Shown here: in pieces, positions 53,828-63,926 of the stretch
How the letters are laid out: each line of letters starts with the position of its first letter
Position numbering within the stretch: the first letter of the stretch is position 1
DNA from: Megascapheus bottae
Taxonomy: Eukaryota > Chordata > Mammalia > Rodentia > Geomyidae
Assembly (NCBI GenBank): GCA_024803745.1
Contig: JANJXV010000128.1
Location: 2,006,001 to 2,070,000 of the forward strand
Reading direction: 5' to 3'
Length of the DNA: 64,000 nucleotides
Notes under the pieces: model-generated
What the model saw: the letters and a program-made list of their open reading frames with translations, nothing else
Database searches by the model: none
What the model was told of the DNA's origin: nothing
Position numbers and translations under genes: made by a program

Positions 53828-54147
53828 CAACATTTTTTAACCTGAAAGTTGTTCTGTTCTTTAGATAAATTCATAAAAAGTTAACTAAATTTTCAAGAAC
53901 TTATTTGATTTCTCCATGACTAATGTTTGAAATACATGTCATATAGCATTGATGCCAAAAAGCACGGGTAACAAACATGCAATTTTTTTTTTCAATGTCA
54001 AAGAAAGTAGGGAAACAGATATACAACACACGGTAAAATCTGCCAATCTCTTCATTAATTTAGTCAGAGTGTATGTTCATATAGATGCACCTACAAATAA
54101 TTTGCATATGATAAGCGATCTGAGAATAAAAATTAAAAAGTTAAAGT

Positions 54148-54362
54148 GTGAGCTGGACAAATGCTGGCTCACACCTGTAATCACAGCTACTCAGGAAGCT
54201 GAGATCTGAGAATCACAATTAGAAACCAGACTAGGTAGGAAATCCATGAGATTTTTAACCAAAAAGCAAGAAGTGCAGCTGTGGCTCAAAATGGTAGAAC
54301 ATTAGCCTTAAGCCCAAAAGCTCAGGGACAGCACCTAGGTTCAAGACCCTGGACTGGCATTT
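54148..54362 (+). mobile_element. Geo-type SINE
   Basis: Head GACAAATGCTGGCTCACACC, ends AGACCCTGGACTGGC. Confidence 0.8.
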
Positions 54363-54499
54363 TACAAAAAAATTAACATGCATAAGAAAAGAATATATAT
54401 CACTTTTTAAAATAAGATCCACTGAAATTCACACTGGAAAAGATTTACGTCACAATATTACTGAAAAATCTAAATACTTGCCAGAATGAAAGCAGAAAA

Positions 54500-54740
54500 G
54501 GCCAGGTGCTAATGGCTCAAACCTGTAATCCTAGCTACACCTGTTATCCCCCAATCTCAGGGGACTGAGATCTGAGGATGAGGTTCAAAGCTAGGCAGGA
54601 CAGGAAAGTCCATGAGACTCTTATATCCAATGAATCACCAGAAAACCAGAAGTACAGCCATGACTCAACGTGGCAGAGTGCTAGCCTTCAGTGAAAACAC
54701 TCAGGGACAGTGCCCAGGCTCAGAGTTTAAGCCTCATGAG
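54500..54740 (+). mobile_element. Geo-type SINE, tail runs into purine tract
   Basis: Head has a 30-bp insertion (CACCTGTTATCCCCCAATCT). Tail ends AAGCCTCATGAG. Confidence 0.8.
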
Positions 54741-54793
54741 AAAGAAAGAGAGAAAGGAAGGGAGGGAGGGAGGGAGGGAGGGAGGGAGGGAGG

Positions 54794-54854
<61 letters not shown>

Positions 54855-55118
54855 GGAGAGAAGGGGGAGGGATGAGGGAAGGAGAGAGAAAGAGAAGGAA
54901 GGAAAGAAAGACAAAGAGAAGGGGGAGGGGGAGAGAAAGGGAGGGAGGGAGGAAGAAAGGAGAGAAAAAGAGAGGGAGGGAAAGAGAGGGAAGAAGAGAG
55001 AAAGAAAGAGGAAGGAAGGAGGGAGGGAGGGAAAAGAGAGAGGAAGGAGGAAGAGAAAAAGGAAGGGAGGGAGAAAGAAAGAGAGAGAGGGAGAGGGAAG
55101 GACGGAGGGAGGGAGGAT
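54741..55118. repeat. Long (GGGA)n(GA)n(GGAA)n purine tract
   Basis: About 378 bp nearly pure G/A on the plus strand, starting at a SINE end. All long Arg/Glu/Lys or Ser/Leu/Pro frames here are composition artefacts. Confidence 0.97.
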
Positions 55119-55585
55119 GCAGGTATGTCTGGTCCAGCAAAGGAAAGAGATAAGAAAAGAGAAAATGCCTCAGGAGAGGTTAGTTAGATTGGATCCTCCT
55201 TGGCTCCAAAGCCCCACCATTCCATGTAGCCTGAGATATGGTGGATCCATGTGGGCAACTCGTGAAGGAATCACAGAATCTCACCTGAATAGCAAGAAGG
55301 TAAGGCCCTCCTCCTTCTGACTCGCATAAAAAGAGCAGATGGCAGAATCTACCCCACAACATCATTTAAATGAAATACAGAAATGGTCGCTCAGAAAAGT
55401 AGAATAGGTGACAGTAGAATATGCCAAATAAACATGTGTAAACTTGACCAAAAAGCAGAAGAGAGCTTAAAGTATTCCAAAATGTCCACAGAGAGAGCAA
55501 CAAGACAGCTCCAGCAGAGAGAAAAATAATGAAGGCTCCAACCTCTGAACAAAGCTCACCAAATTTTAATAATAAATTGCTAGTG

Positions 55586-55589
<4 letters not shown>

Positions 55590-55630
<41 letters not shown>
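55590..55630. repeat. (CA)n microsatellite
   Basis: About 20 CA units, not next to a recognisable SINE. Confidence 0.95.
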
Positions 55631-55632
<2 letters not shown>

Positions 55633-55789
55633 TGTCTGCAGGTCATTAGTTAAGCCCATTCCATGGAACTCTAGATCATTTCCAAATTGCAACAGAAATT
55701 CACACCAGCCCCTCTCACAATCTTGTCTTTCCAAAAGTCCATACAGGACCCAGGACCACAAGGAAATCAGTGGAATTTACAATATCCAG

Positions 55790-55895
55790 ACAGCGAGGGG
55801 TGGGAGGGAATTTGTCCAAAAAAGAAATGTACTCTTCACCTGACTTACGTAACTGTAACCCCTCTGGACATTACCTTTAGCGTAACAATCAGAAA
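55790..55895 (+). repeat. Unnamed module, copy 3
   Basis: GGGTGGGAGGGAATTTGTCC, AAAAGAAATGTACTCTTCAC, CTGACTTACGTAACTGTAAC, CCCCTCTGGACATTACC, then A-rich. Confidence 0.7.
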
Positions 55896-55989
55896 ATTTA
55901 CAAAAAAACAGAATATCCAACTCCAGTGAAAGCGTACTTCATTCACAGAAGAAAAAAAAAAAAGGAAGCCTGAAATAATTTGGATTATT

Positions 55990-56460
55990 TGTGTCAATCA
56001 CAGTACACAGTGCACACAGAGTTCAGAAGACAGCCAAGGCAGGAAAGTCTGTGAGCACAAAGAAGCCAATGGCTAAGATGCTTTCCTCAGTTTCCCCTGG
56101 CTTTTCTTCCTTTCAAAGAAACTTGGTCTCTCCTCCCTCTCCAATCGTCCATCCAGTGGAATCCCCCTACAAAGTCATTTGGGGTGACTTTGGCTCCTGT
56201 AATGAATCTCCTCCTCACTTCTCCCGTCCTTTCCTGGAACCCCAAGACTCCCTGGATGGTGTCCTATACACAAAGCGCAGTGGCTCAGAGGACACACCCC
56301 CACTGTAAAGGAGAGGGATGGGAGCCGAGCAAAGCTGGGCCAGACCAAAGCAGGACTGAAGCTCAGCGGGGAAAACACCCAACCCTGTAGCTCCATGTTC
56401 AGCATCCAGGACACTTATGGACGAGAGGGTTAGCAAGGGATAGAAAATGGAGGACTCAAC
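55990..56460. other. Intronic unique sequence, moderately GC-rich
   Basis: No named repeat. Frames of 70-105 codons exist in several phases, with no family match. Confidence 0.5.
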
Positions 56461-56486
56461 ACATTACAGATAACATGTGACCAACG

Positions 56487-56985
56487 TGGCGCTTCTTCTT
56501 CCCACAGTGCCCTGGCTTCCTGCTCAAATGCTTCTTCTTCCCAAAGTCCCATAGTCCCCTGGGTTTCTGGTCAGATGTTCATCCCACCATGCCCCGGCTT
56601 CCTGCCCAGATGCTGCTTCTTCTTCCCACAATTCCCTGGGTTTCTGCACGAATTCCCACAATGCCCTGGCTTCCTGCCCAGATGCTGCTTCTTCTTCCCA
56701 CAATTCCCTGGGTTTCTGCACGAATTCCCACAATGCCCTGGCTTCCTGCCCAGATGCTGCTTCTTCTTCCCACAATTCCCTGGGTTTCTGCACGAACGCT
56801 CGTTTTCCCACAATTCCCTGGGTTTCTGCACGAATGCTCGTTTTCCCACCATGCCCCGGCTTCCTGCCCAGATGCTCCTTCTTCTTCCCACAATTCCCTG
56901 GGTTTCTGCACGAATGCTCGTTTTCCCACAATGCCCCGGCTTCCTGCCCAAACACTTCTTCCCATAATGCTCCGGTTTCCCACTC
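56487..56985. repeat. Minisatellite with 72-bp higher-order unit
   Basis: Two related subunits alternate: A (ACAATTCCCTGGGTTTCTGC, ACGAAT) and B (ACAATGCCCTGGCTTCCTGC, CCAGAT). Starts of GCTGCTTCTTCTTCCC at 56612, 56684 and 56756 give an exact 72-bp period. Outer units are more diverged. 72 is a multiple of 3, so all six frames tend to stay open. Confidence 0.95.
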
Positions 56986-57194
56986 GGGCAGTTAAAAGGA
57001 AACCTGCAAGGGAGCGCGCGCAAGCCATGGGGTCAGCACTCGGCTGCACTAGGATGCCACTGACCTCCCAGCTCTGGGACCCAGCTTTCCAGACTCCATA
57101 TTTATTTTTGTCTTCAAATCCACTTGTTCTGTCTGTTTTCCCTGCCTTCTAATTCTTTCTTCGGCACAGAAGCAAACTTATTCCCTTGGACAGC

Positions 57195-57380
57195 ATCGCT
57201 GAAGATGGGGAGCTGCGGGGTGTGCGCATGCGTAGTGGGCCTCCACCAACTGCGCATGCGCACACCCACATGGGCGTCCCCACCGCACATGCGCATCCCC
57301 CACCACTGTACATGGGCATCCTCCACTGCGCATGAGCGGCCCCAATGCACATGCGCAGTGGCCCCGCTCCAATGGCCAGC
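57195..57380. promoter_or_regulatory. Cluster of NRF1-like sites, candidate intronic promoter
   Basis: Five GCGCATGCGC-type sites: GTGCGCATGCGTA (57222-57234), TGCGCATGCGCA (57251-57262, a perfect palindrome of the NRF1 consensus), CGCACATGCGCA (57284), TGCGCATGAGCG (57327), TGCACATGCGCA (57346), followed by a CCAAT at 57369. The surroundings are CpG-richer than the rest of the intron. NRF1 sites mark many CpG-type promoters, but here their spacing of 19 to 43 bp also suggests growth by tandem duplication. Confidence 0.45.
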
Positions 57381-57784
57381 GTGTTTGCAGCTCTCTGGAC
57401 CTTTCTCCTCTAGGAGGAAATGTGGCAAGAGAGAAGGCTGAGGAGCTTGGAAAATTATATTATTTCTGAATAAATGTAAAAAGGACCAGGTCCCGAAGTT
57501 GGCACCAGGAAGCATCTCAAGGTTAAAGCTTCCCTCATTCAAAGGCAGCTACACGGTGAGGGAGCTCTCAGTGGGGCCAGGGAGACCATGGCAGCGCTGT
57601 GTGCGAGGGAGAGGCCGTAGGATGAGGGGTTTATCCAGGAAAGGAAGCCCTAAGGCTCATCTGCCATCCCTAGGTTTTGAGTAGGCCCTGAGACATGTGT
57701 ACCTGCCAGCTCAGAGGGAAGGAAGGCTGCTGTTGCAAGTCTCTAACTCCTCTTTCTTTTTTGCTTTTTATTTTCTCTCTCTCT
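57381..57784. other. Unassigned, possible transcribed flank of the NRF1-like cluster
   Basis: A donor-like ACACG|GTGAGG lies near 57554 on the plus strand. No conserved protein seen. (CTCT)n at 57775-57790. Confidence 0.3.
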
Positions 57785-58011
57785 CTCTCATGAGTGGGTT
57801 GTGGGTCTTGAACTCAGGGTCTGGGCGCTGTCCCTGAGCTCTTCAGCTCAAGGCTGGCATTCTACCACTTGAGCCACTTCCAGTTTTTTGGTGGTTCATT
57901 GTAGATAAGAGTCTCAAGGACTTTCCCGCCCAGACTGGCTTTGAACCATGATCCTCAGATCTCAGCCTCCCAAGGAGCTGGGATTATAGGCATGAATCAT
58001 CAGTGCCCAGC
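57785..58011 (-). mobile_element. Geo-type SINE
   Basis: Well preserved, ends ATGAATCATCAGTGCCCAGC. Confidence 0.85.
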
Positions 58012-58047
58012 TTAATTCCCATTTCTTGACTGGAGACCAGGAAACAT

Positions 58048-58215
58048 TTTTCTCTGTCCCTCTCTATATCCCTGTCTCTCTATCTCTTCCTACCTCTGCC
58101 TTCCATTCTGTCTCTTGTCTCTCTCCATGTAGTTATGTCTGTCTCTGTCTCTCTTTGTCTCTGTGTCTGTATGTCTATCTGCCTCTCCCCCCCCTCCCTT
58201 CTTCCTCCCTCCCGT
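58048..58215. repeat. (CTCT/GTCT)n pyrimidine-rich tract
   Basis: CTCTGTCTCTCTTTGTCT-type repeat leading into a SINE tail on the minus strand. Confidence 0.9.
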
Positions 58216-58223
58216 CCTTCCTG

Positions 58224-58441
58224 AGGCTTGAATTCAAGGCCTGGGCACAGTCCCTGAGTGTCTTTGTGCTCAAGGCCAGTGTTCTTCCACTTGAGCCACA
58301 GCACCACTTTTGGCTTTTTCTGAGTAGTTTATTAGAGATAACAGTCTCACAGACTCCTGCCTGGGCTGGCTTTGAACTGCCATCCTCAGATCTCAGTTTC
58401 CTGAGTAGCTAGGTTTGCAGGTGTGAGTCACCAGCATCTGG
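58224..58441 (-). mobile_element. Geo-type SINE
   Basis: Full length, ends GTGAGTCACCAGCATCTGGC. Confidence 0.85.
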
Positions 58442-59110
58442 CTCTCCCTCCCTCCTGCCCCTCTTTCTTCTTCCTCTCTGTATCTCCCCCCAACACCACC
58501 TATCTATCTTTCAGTGTGGCTCTGTCTCTGTCTATTTAAACTCCTTGTTTTGCCACTTTACATTTTGTAGGTGGTCTTCATGCAATTCCTAATTGAAGAG
58601 GTCAAAAATCTGGGGTCTCTACCTCGCTCTCCTCCCCCCACCAATCGCAGATGGAGGCTGTGCATCAGTGGCAGACAGGAAGTTGACCCTGGGAAGGGCC
58701 AGTGCCAGGAACACCCTTCACAGGCAATCTCCAGGTGACCTGCCTCCTCCAGCTAGGTTCATGCTCTGTAAAAGTCTCCACTACCGCCCAAAACAGCGCC
58801 TCCAGCTGGGCGCCAAGTGTATAGCACAGGCCACCTTACTTTACAACCCAGAAAAAAAGATCGAAGGATCATATTTCACATTATGATAGTAACTTGAGGA
58901 ACGACTTTATATGAATCAAAACAGGAAGGAAGTATAAAATAAACTGGGAAGAGACAATTAGGAAGGCTGATAACTAGACAGACAGATGGCCACCAAGACA
59001 GACCAATTAATGGCTGACAAATGATGATTGCTTCTTAAAATAAAAGTGCAGCAACTGCTAGAGAAAATTTTTCTTTGAAATTGGAAAGTTTTATTACCAA
59101 TAGTCCCCAC
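58442..59110. other. Unassigned intronic segment
   Basis: 58590-58860 is GC-richer, with a 97-codon frame of no recognisable family. The remainder is AT-rich. Confidence 0.4.
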
Positions 59111-59124
59111 CAATAGAAAAATAA

Positions 59125-59290
59125 GGGTAGAATGCTTCCCTAGCATGCACAAAGACCCAGGTTCGATTCCTTGGTACCACATAAATAGAAAAAAGCCGGA
59201 AGTGGTGCTGAGACTTGTAGATCTCTAGCCTTGAGAAAACCCAAGGACAGTGCTCAGGCCCTGAGCTCAAGCCCAGGACTGGCAAAAAAA
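59125..59290 (+). mobile_element. IDL-type SINE, 5' truncated
   Basis: Starts inside the ID head (GGTAGAATGCTTCCCTAGCA). B box GGTTCGATTCC intact, but the A box is lost. Confidence 0.85.
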
Positions 59291-59337
59291 AAAAATCACA
59301 AAGCAAAACAAAAATGCTCTATAAAAATCTCGTTTTA

Positions 59338-59558
59338 TTTGGTGTCAGTTCTGGTGTCTGAACACCAGTCCTTGTGCTATGACTGGGCTTTTTTTCTTCA
59401 AAGTTGAGGCTGTTTGACTTAAGCTCCGGCTCCACTTCTGGCTGTATTTGGCTCATTAAAGATAAGAATATCACTGTCTTTCCTGCCTGGGCTGGATTTG
59501 ATCCTCAAATCTCAACCCCCTGAGTAACTAGAATTATAGGCATAAGGCACTGGCATCC
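59338..59558 (-). mobile_element. Geo-type SINE, diverged
   Basis: Tail and head recognised. Ends AATTATAGGCATAAGGCACT. Confidence 0.75.
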
Positions 59559-60197
59559 AGATTCCTTTGTTTTCTCTTCAGTACTTCATTTTTGCATTGA
59601 TATTGTGAATTACATGTTATTTTCTTTGTTCCAGTACCAAAAAAAAAAGAAAACAATAAAAATAAAAGTAATGACCAAAGTGGATGATAGGCCTAGACTC
59701 TTAGTAATGTTCAATTCATAAGCACATATTATTATTGCTTTATAACTATTTAAATAGAAATAAGGCTACTATTAAGTAGTGCAAATGCAAAATCTCTTAA
59801 GTCAGATTGTAGTCGGGTGAGGGAAAAAAAACCAAACCAGTAATTGCTTAAATCATGTTTTCCTTGATCAAATGTTTACTGAGCACATATTATAACCCTG
59901 GCCAGGTTATATGACTGAGATAACTCTATTTTCACAATCATAAAATGTAAATAAGGAATTTCTCTCTAGATTGAACATGATACATGCTCAATAATATTAA
60001 CTGTGCTATAGCCCAGTTATATCCATGAACGACTTGAAACAATACCCAAAGAACCGCCAGATGACAGAACCACAGACAGACAGACAGACAGACATATAGA
60101 TTTAGTCTATTTCTCCTCCCTCTGCAGCCAACTAACCATCAACTGACCCCCCACACATACACACACAAAAAAGTAGTTATGGAAATTCCTCTTCTGT
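59559..60197. other. Intronic AT-rich sequence
   Basis: Only a short (CAGA)n at 60073-60095 recognised. Confidence 0.5.
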
Positions 60198-60404
60198 GCT
60201 GGGCACTGGGGCTCATGCCTACAATTCTGGCTACTCTACAGCCTAAGATCTTAGGGACCATGGCTGGAAACTAACCCAGGCAGAAAAGTCTGAGAGACGC
60301 ATATCTCAAATTAACTAGCAAAAAGCCAGAAGTGGAGGTGTGGCTCAAGTGGTAGAGTGCCAATCTTGAGCAGAAAAGCCAAACAAGAACGTGAGGTCCT
60401 AGAC
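60198..60404 (+). mobile_element. Geo-type SINE, diverged
   Basis: Head GCTGGGCACTGGGGCTCATG. The tail decays into the purine tract. Confidence 0.78.
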
Positions 60405-60409
60405 TCAGG

Positions 60410-60588
60410 TGCATAGAAGAGAAAGAAAGAGATGTGGAGGAGGGGAAAGGGGAGGGAGAAGGAAGGGAGGAAGAGGAGGAGGGAGGGAGATGGAAGATAA
60501 AAAGGAGGGAGGGAGGAAGAAGGAGAGGAAGAGAGAAAAAAGAGTAAAGAGAGAAGGGAAGGAGGAAGGGAAGGAAGGAGGGAAAAAT
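60410..60588. repeat. G/A-rich purine tract
   Basis: GGAGGGA and AAGGAGG units, about 180 bp, at a SINE 3' end. Confidence 0.93.
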
Positions 60589-60695
60589 CAAAACTCTCTA
60601 CCTTGTAATCCCTACTAATCTCTCCTTTCTTTTGTAATTTCTGAGTGCTACTATAATAAGTGATCAATAAATCCTGATGACTTTCAAAGAAAATA

Positions 60696-60701
<6 letters not shown>

Positions 60702-60745
<44 letters not shown>
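60702..60745. repeat. (CA)n microsatellite
   Basis: About 21 CA units. Confidence 0.95.
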
Positions 60746-60746
<1 letters not shown>

Positions 60747-60843
60747 CTTCCATTTGTAAGAATCAGACTATCCAGACAAGGCAACTCCAAAATCAAATGT
60801 GAGATATCCATGTACTAAATCCTTCCTGAAAAAAATCTCATTG

Positions 60844-61030
60844 AGGGGTTGGGAGCATGATCTAGTGGTAGTGTGTTCACCTAGTCCTGGGTTCGATTCC
60901 CCGGAACCACATACACAGAAAAAGCCAGAAGTGGTGCTGTAACTCAAGTGGCAGAGTGCTAGCCTTGAGCAGAAAGTGTCCAAGGACAGTGCTCAGGCCC
61001 TGAGTTCAAGCCCCAGGATTTTGGCAAAAA
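60844..61030 (+). mobile_element. IDL-type SINE, internal deletion
   Basis: Head GTTGGGAGCATGATCTAGTG; anticodon region shortened. B box GGTTCGATTCC present. Confidence 0.85.
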
Positions 61031-61220
61031 AAAATCTCATTGAGCCATAACTCTGTGTTATATAAGCAATCATTATTGTCACATTTATTTAAAAAAGGAA
61101 TGTATGTGCCACAATGAACAAATATGCCATGTTCATAACCTATTGCTTGTCTCCTGTTGGCTTTATAGAACCTGTGATATATTCTCTTCTTAAGTTATTA
61201 AATAGATTTGTTTGTTTACA

Positions 61221-61252
61221 CATGCTGGCACTGGGGCTTGAACTCAGGGACT
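61221..61252 (-). mobile_element. SINE tail fragment
   Basis: GCTGGCACTGGGGCTTGAAC only. Confidence 0.55.
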
Positions 61253-61489
61253 TTTGCTGGTCCTTAGTAGCAAGGAGCATATATCCATAACTATGAGAAG
61301 TTGTGTTGGACTGATACCACACACGCAGCCAGAACATTGAAAAATGTTCACCTGTTCTAGAATATTCCAGAACGTTCTATCATGCATTCCTGGGTGTGTG
61401 CCTCTTTGTGTGTGTGTGTATGTGTGTGTATGTGTCCTTTCCCACCCCTACTTTCTCAGCATCTGGTGATGTACACATTTTGTGTGTGT

Positions 61490-61705
61490 GTGCTGATACC
61501 GGGGCTTGAACTCAGGGCCTCAAGGTTCTCAGCTTGTTCACTAAAGGCTAGTGCCCAACTACTTGCACCACTGCGCTACTTCCAGCTTTTTTGCTGTTTC
61601 TTGAGAAATAAGAGTCTCACTGACTTTCCTGCCCAGGCTGGCTTCAAACTGTGATCCTCAATCTCAGCATCCTGATTAGCTGGGATGACAACAGTAAACC
61701 ACCAA
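61490..61705 (-). mobile_element. Geo-type SINE
   Basis: GATACCGGGGCTTGAACTCA to GATTAGCTGGGATGACAACA. Confidence 0.82.
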
Positions 61706-61965
61706 TATATGAATGTATTTTATGCTATATATTTTACCTATGCCACCTTCTTTGATCCTCATCACTTTTGAGTTTCCTTTTCTTTTACCTTCTGCTCTCA
61801 CATTGAACTTCCTGTCTGCATCTTATCCCCCTTTAAGACTCAAGTTCCAATCCATCATCATCATCACCATCATCACCACCACACTCACCATGACAGTAAA
61901 ACAGGAGGTGTTGGGTTTTTCTGCTTGAAAGCCCAGCTTCCGTCCCTGCTGTGTAACTGACTTAC

Positions 61966-62086
61966 CCACTTCGGCCAGGGTTCGAATGCAGGACTCCACT
62001 GAGGCCTTCTGGGCAGGGTTTGGCCAGGTGCAGTTATAAATTCTGAAGGCAGATTGTAGCAACTGAATAAAAACCGGCTGGTGTGT
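61966..62086 (-). CDS. ITPR2: ITPR2 window exon 2, 40 aa + 1 nt
   Basis: Begins [19 protein letters not shown] and ends CIRTLAEV plus one base, which completes an Ala codon with the next exon. The acceptor is GCTCAG|ACA and the donor GTGG|GTAAGTC is near consensus. Cytosolic helical-repeat region. 121 nt is consistent with phase 0 to 1. Confidence 0.95.
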
Positions 62087-62168
62087 CTGAGCAAAGAAAG
62101 AAAGCAGACGAAGAGTGACTGTAAACCCCAACTATGACCAGGAAGAATCACAGAAATATGTATAATAC

Positions 62169-62383
62169 AGCCGGCACGTGGTGGATCAGCCTGTAATCTC
62201 AACTACTTAGGAGCCTGAGATCTAAAGATCACAGTTTGAAGCCATCCTGGGCAGAAAACTCCATGAGATTCTTATTTCCAATGAACCAGCAAAAAGCAAG
62301 AAGTATAAACATGATTCCAGGGATAGTGTCTTAGCCTCAAGCAAAAGAACAGCACCCAGGTCCTGAGTTCAAGCCCCAACACA
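62169..62383 (+). mobile_element. Geo-type SINE
   Basis: About 80 bp upstream of exon 2 in RNA sense. Head CCGGCACGTGGTGGATCAGC. Confidence 0.82.
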
Positions 62384-62553
62384 AATAGCAAAACAAATGA
62401 ATGAATGAATGGACATTTGTAAGTAACTATTTTGAAATATCTATTCAGGAAAGAGTCATTATGTACCCACTTCATGCTTAGAATCGCCATGCCAAGCACT
62501 ACCGAAAAATCAACTACGGTATTGAACTATTCCCTGTGTGTGTATGTATATAG

Positions 62554-62702
62554 AGGCCTCAGGGCCTGGGCGTTATTCGTGAGCTTTTACACTCAAGTCA
62601 CACTTCTACTTCCATGTTTTTGCTGTTATTAGAGATTAAGAGTCTCATTGACTTTCCTTCCCAGGGCTGGCTTTGAACTAAGATCCTCAGATCTCAGCTT
62701 TA
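62554..62702 (-). mobile_element. Geo-type SINE, partial
   Basis: Middle and part of the head (TAAGATCCTCAGATCTCAGC). Ends missing. Confidence 0.7.
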
Positions 62703-62755
62703 TTCAGTGGCCTCTTCTTTATTTAAAGGGTAGAACAGCCAGAAAAGGCCATACT

Positions 62756-62986
62756 AAGCTGGGTTCTGGTGGCTCACACCTATCATTCCAAGTACTCAGG
62801 ATGCTGAGATAGGAGGATCGAGGTTTGAAGCCAGGCCAGGCAGGAAAGTCCAGGAGACTCTTATCTGCAACAAACCATCAGGAAACCGGAAGTTGGGCTG
62901 TGGCTCAAGTGGTAGAGCACCAGCCTTGAGTGAAAGAAGCTCAGAGACAGTGCCCAGGCCCTGAGTTCAAGCCCCACAACTGACAA
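62756..62986 (+). mobile_element. Geo-type SINE
   Basis: Well preserved, head AGCTGGGTTCTGGTGGCTCA. Confidence 0.87.
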
Positions 62987-63134
62987 AACAAGAAGAAAAG
63001 AAAAGGCCAGACTGTGGAAGCACAGTTGCTCATCTAAATGGAGAAAGTGACTCTGGTTTAAATCATTTTCATTTTCCACTGCACTTGAACACTTCTAGGC
63101 AGGCTGAGCCGGGTTGGGGGGTGGGGCACGCTAC

Positions 63135-63263
63135 CTGGAGGCTTGTGCTGTTGTCAGAAAACGGGGAGCTGAAGAAGCCACTCACGATGCTCATGACTGA
63201 CTCTGTGACACATTTCTCCAGGAAGATGTCTGCGTGCTTCCTGTCTGTGGTGGTGTTGCAAAC
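63135..63263 (-). CDS. ITPR2: ITPR2 window exon 1 (transcript order), 43 aa
   Basis: Phase 0 to 0. It reads [19 protein letters not shown] and ends SDNSTSLQ, part of the cytosolic helical region that links the IP3-binding half to the channel. The acceptor is CAACAG before GTT and the donor is CAG|GTAGCG. The previous exon lies outside the window. The intron just upstream begins with a purine-rich tract in the RNA sense. Confidence 0.95.
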
Positions 63264-63359
63264 CTGTTGTAGAAGACAAATGCGTCCACTGAATTCCTTC
63301 CACCATAACTCAATATCCAGCTGCTGAACAACTGTCCCCCAAAGAGTTCCCCACAGCAA

Positions 63360-63660
63360 TGGAAAACCTTCCCCTCCCTTCCTTCTTCCTTTTCTTCTGT
63401 TTGTTTCTTTCTTTACTCCTTCCTTTGTCTTATGCATTGCTTCCTTCTTTTCTTTTTTTTAATCCTAACTCAGGTTCCCTTCTTTCCTCTGTCCTTTCTT
63501 TTCTTTGTCCTAATCCTGCCTTCCTTCTTTCCTCTTAATTCTTTCTCCCTTTCTTCCTGTTTCATTTTCTTTCTTTGTCCTAATTCAATTTTCCTTCTTT
63601 CCTCTGTCCTTTTCCTTCCTTCCTTCCTTCCCTCCCTCCCTCCCTTCCCACCACTCTTTC
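63360..63660. repeat. C/T-rich tract, CCTT and CTTT units
   Basis: About 300 bp pyrimidine-rich on the plus strand, hence purine-rich in ITPR2 RNA, ending about 100 nt before exon 1's acceptor. Confidence 0.92.
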
Positions 63661-63666
63661 TTCCTT

Positions 63667-63785
63667 GGGGCCAGCACTAGGATTTGAACTCAGGGGCTTG
63701 CTCCTTTGTTTTTTTCTACTGATTCATTGAAGGTAGGAGTCCCTTGGATTCAAATGGCTTTAAACCACAAGCCTCAAACCTGGAG
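63667..63785 (-). mobile_element. SINE, truncated
   Basis: Tail GCCAGCACTAGGATTTGAAC and part of the middle. Head missing. Confidence 0.65.
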
Positions 63786-63926
63786 GTTCTTCTTCAGAGA
63801 AGAAAAGTAGCAGAAGCCATGGCTGGCTCAGGGACAGTTGTCTGTCCTGTGCTCCACTGACACCTCCTCCAATGTGGCATGAAGTGGGGTGAACTGTCCA
63901 CTTCAAAGAGTGACAGGATACACTGG

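Larger units (their letters stand above)
2411..63263 (-). other. ITPR2: ITPR2 gene, internal part: 20 contiguous coding exons
   Basis: Type 2 IP3 receptor, a tetrameric ER-membrane Ca2+ release channel opened by IP3 and Ca2+. Twenty exons sum to 3019 nt, entering in phase 0 and leaving in phase 1, and each has AG/GT boundaries. Isoform 2 is chosen over 1 and 3 by recalled paralogue differences: KDDFTM followed by VDRL after S5, then DKENCSP, the linker [16 protein letters not shown], and GDDGDEGTLSPLF between S1 and S2. The gene is cut at both ends: the IP3-binding N-terminus lies above 64000, and the pore helix, GGGVGD-type filter, S6 and C-terminal tail lie below position 1. Introns are filled with SINEs, L1 pieces and simple repeats. 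Exons keep an undamaged frame, so this is a functional gene and not a processed copy. Confidence 0.97.

Noticed and set aside
56524..57152. Overlapping long reading frames on both strands with 24-residue repeats
   Set aside because: The 72-bp minisatellite period is a multiple of three, so open frames in many phases are expected. No start context, splice signals or family match supports a protein.
57124..57542. His/Ala/Cys-rich frames over the GCGCATGCGC block
   Set aside because: Repeated motif in non-coding sequence. The regulatory reading is more likely than a protein.
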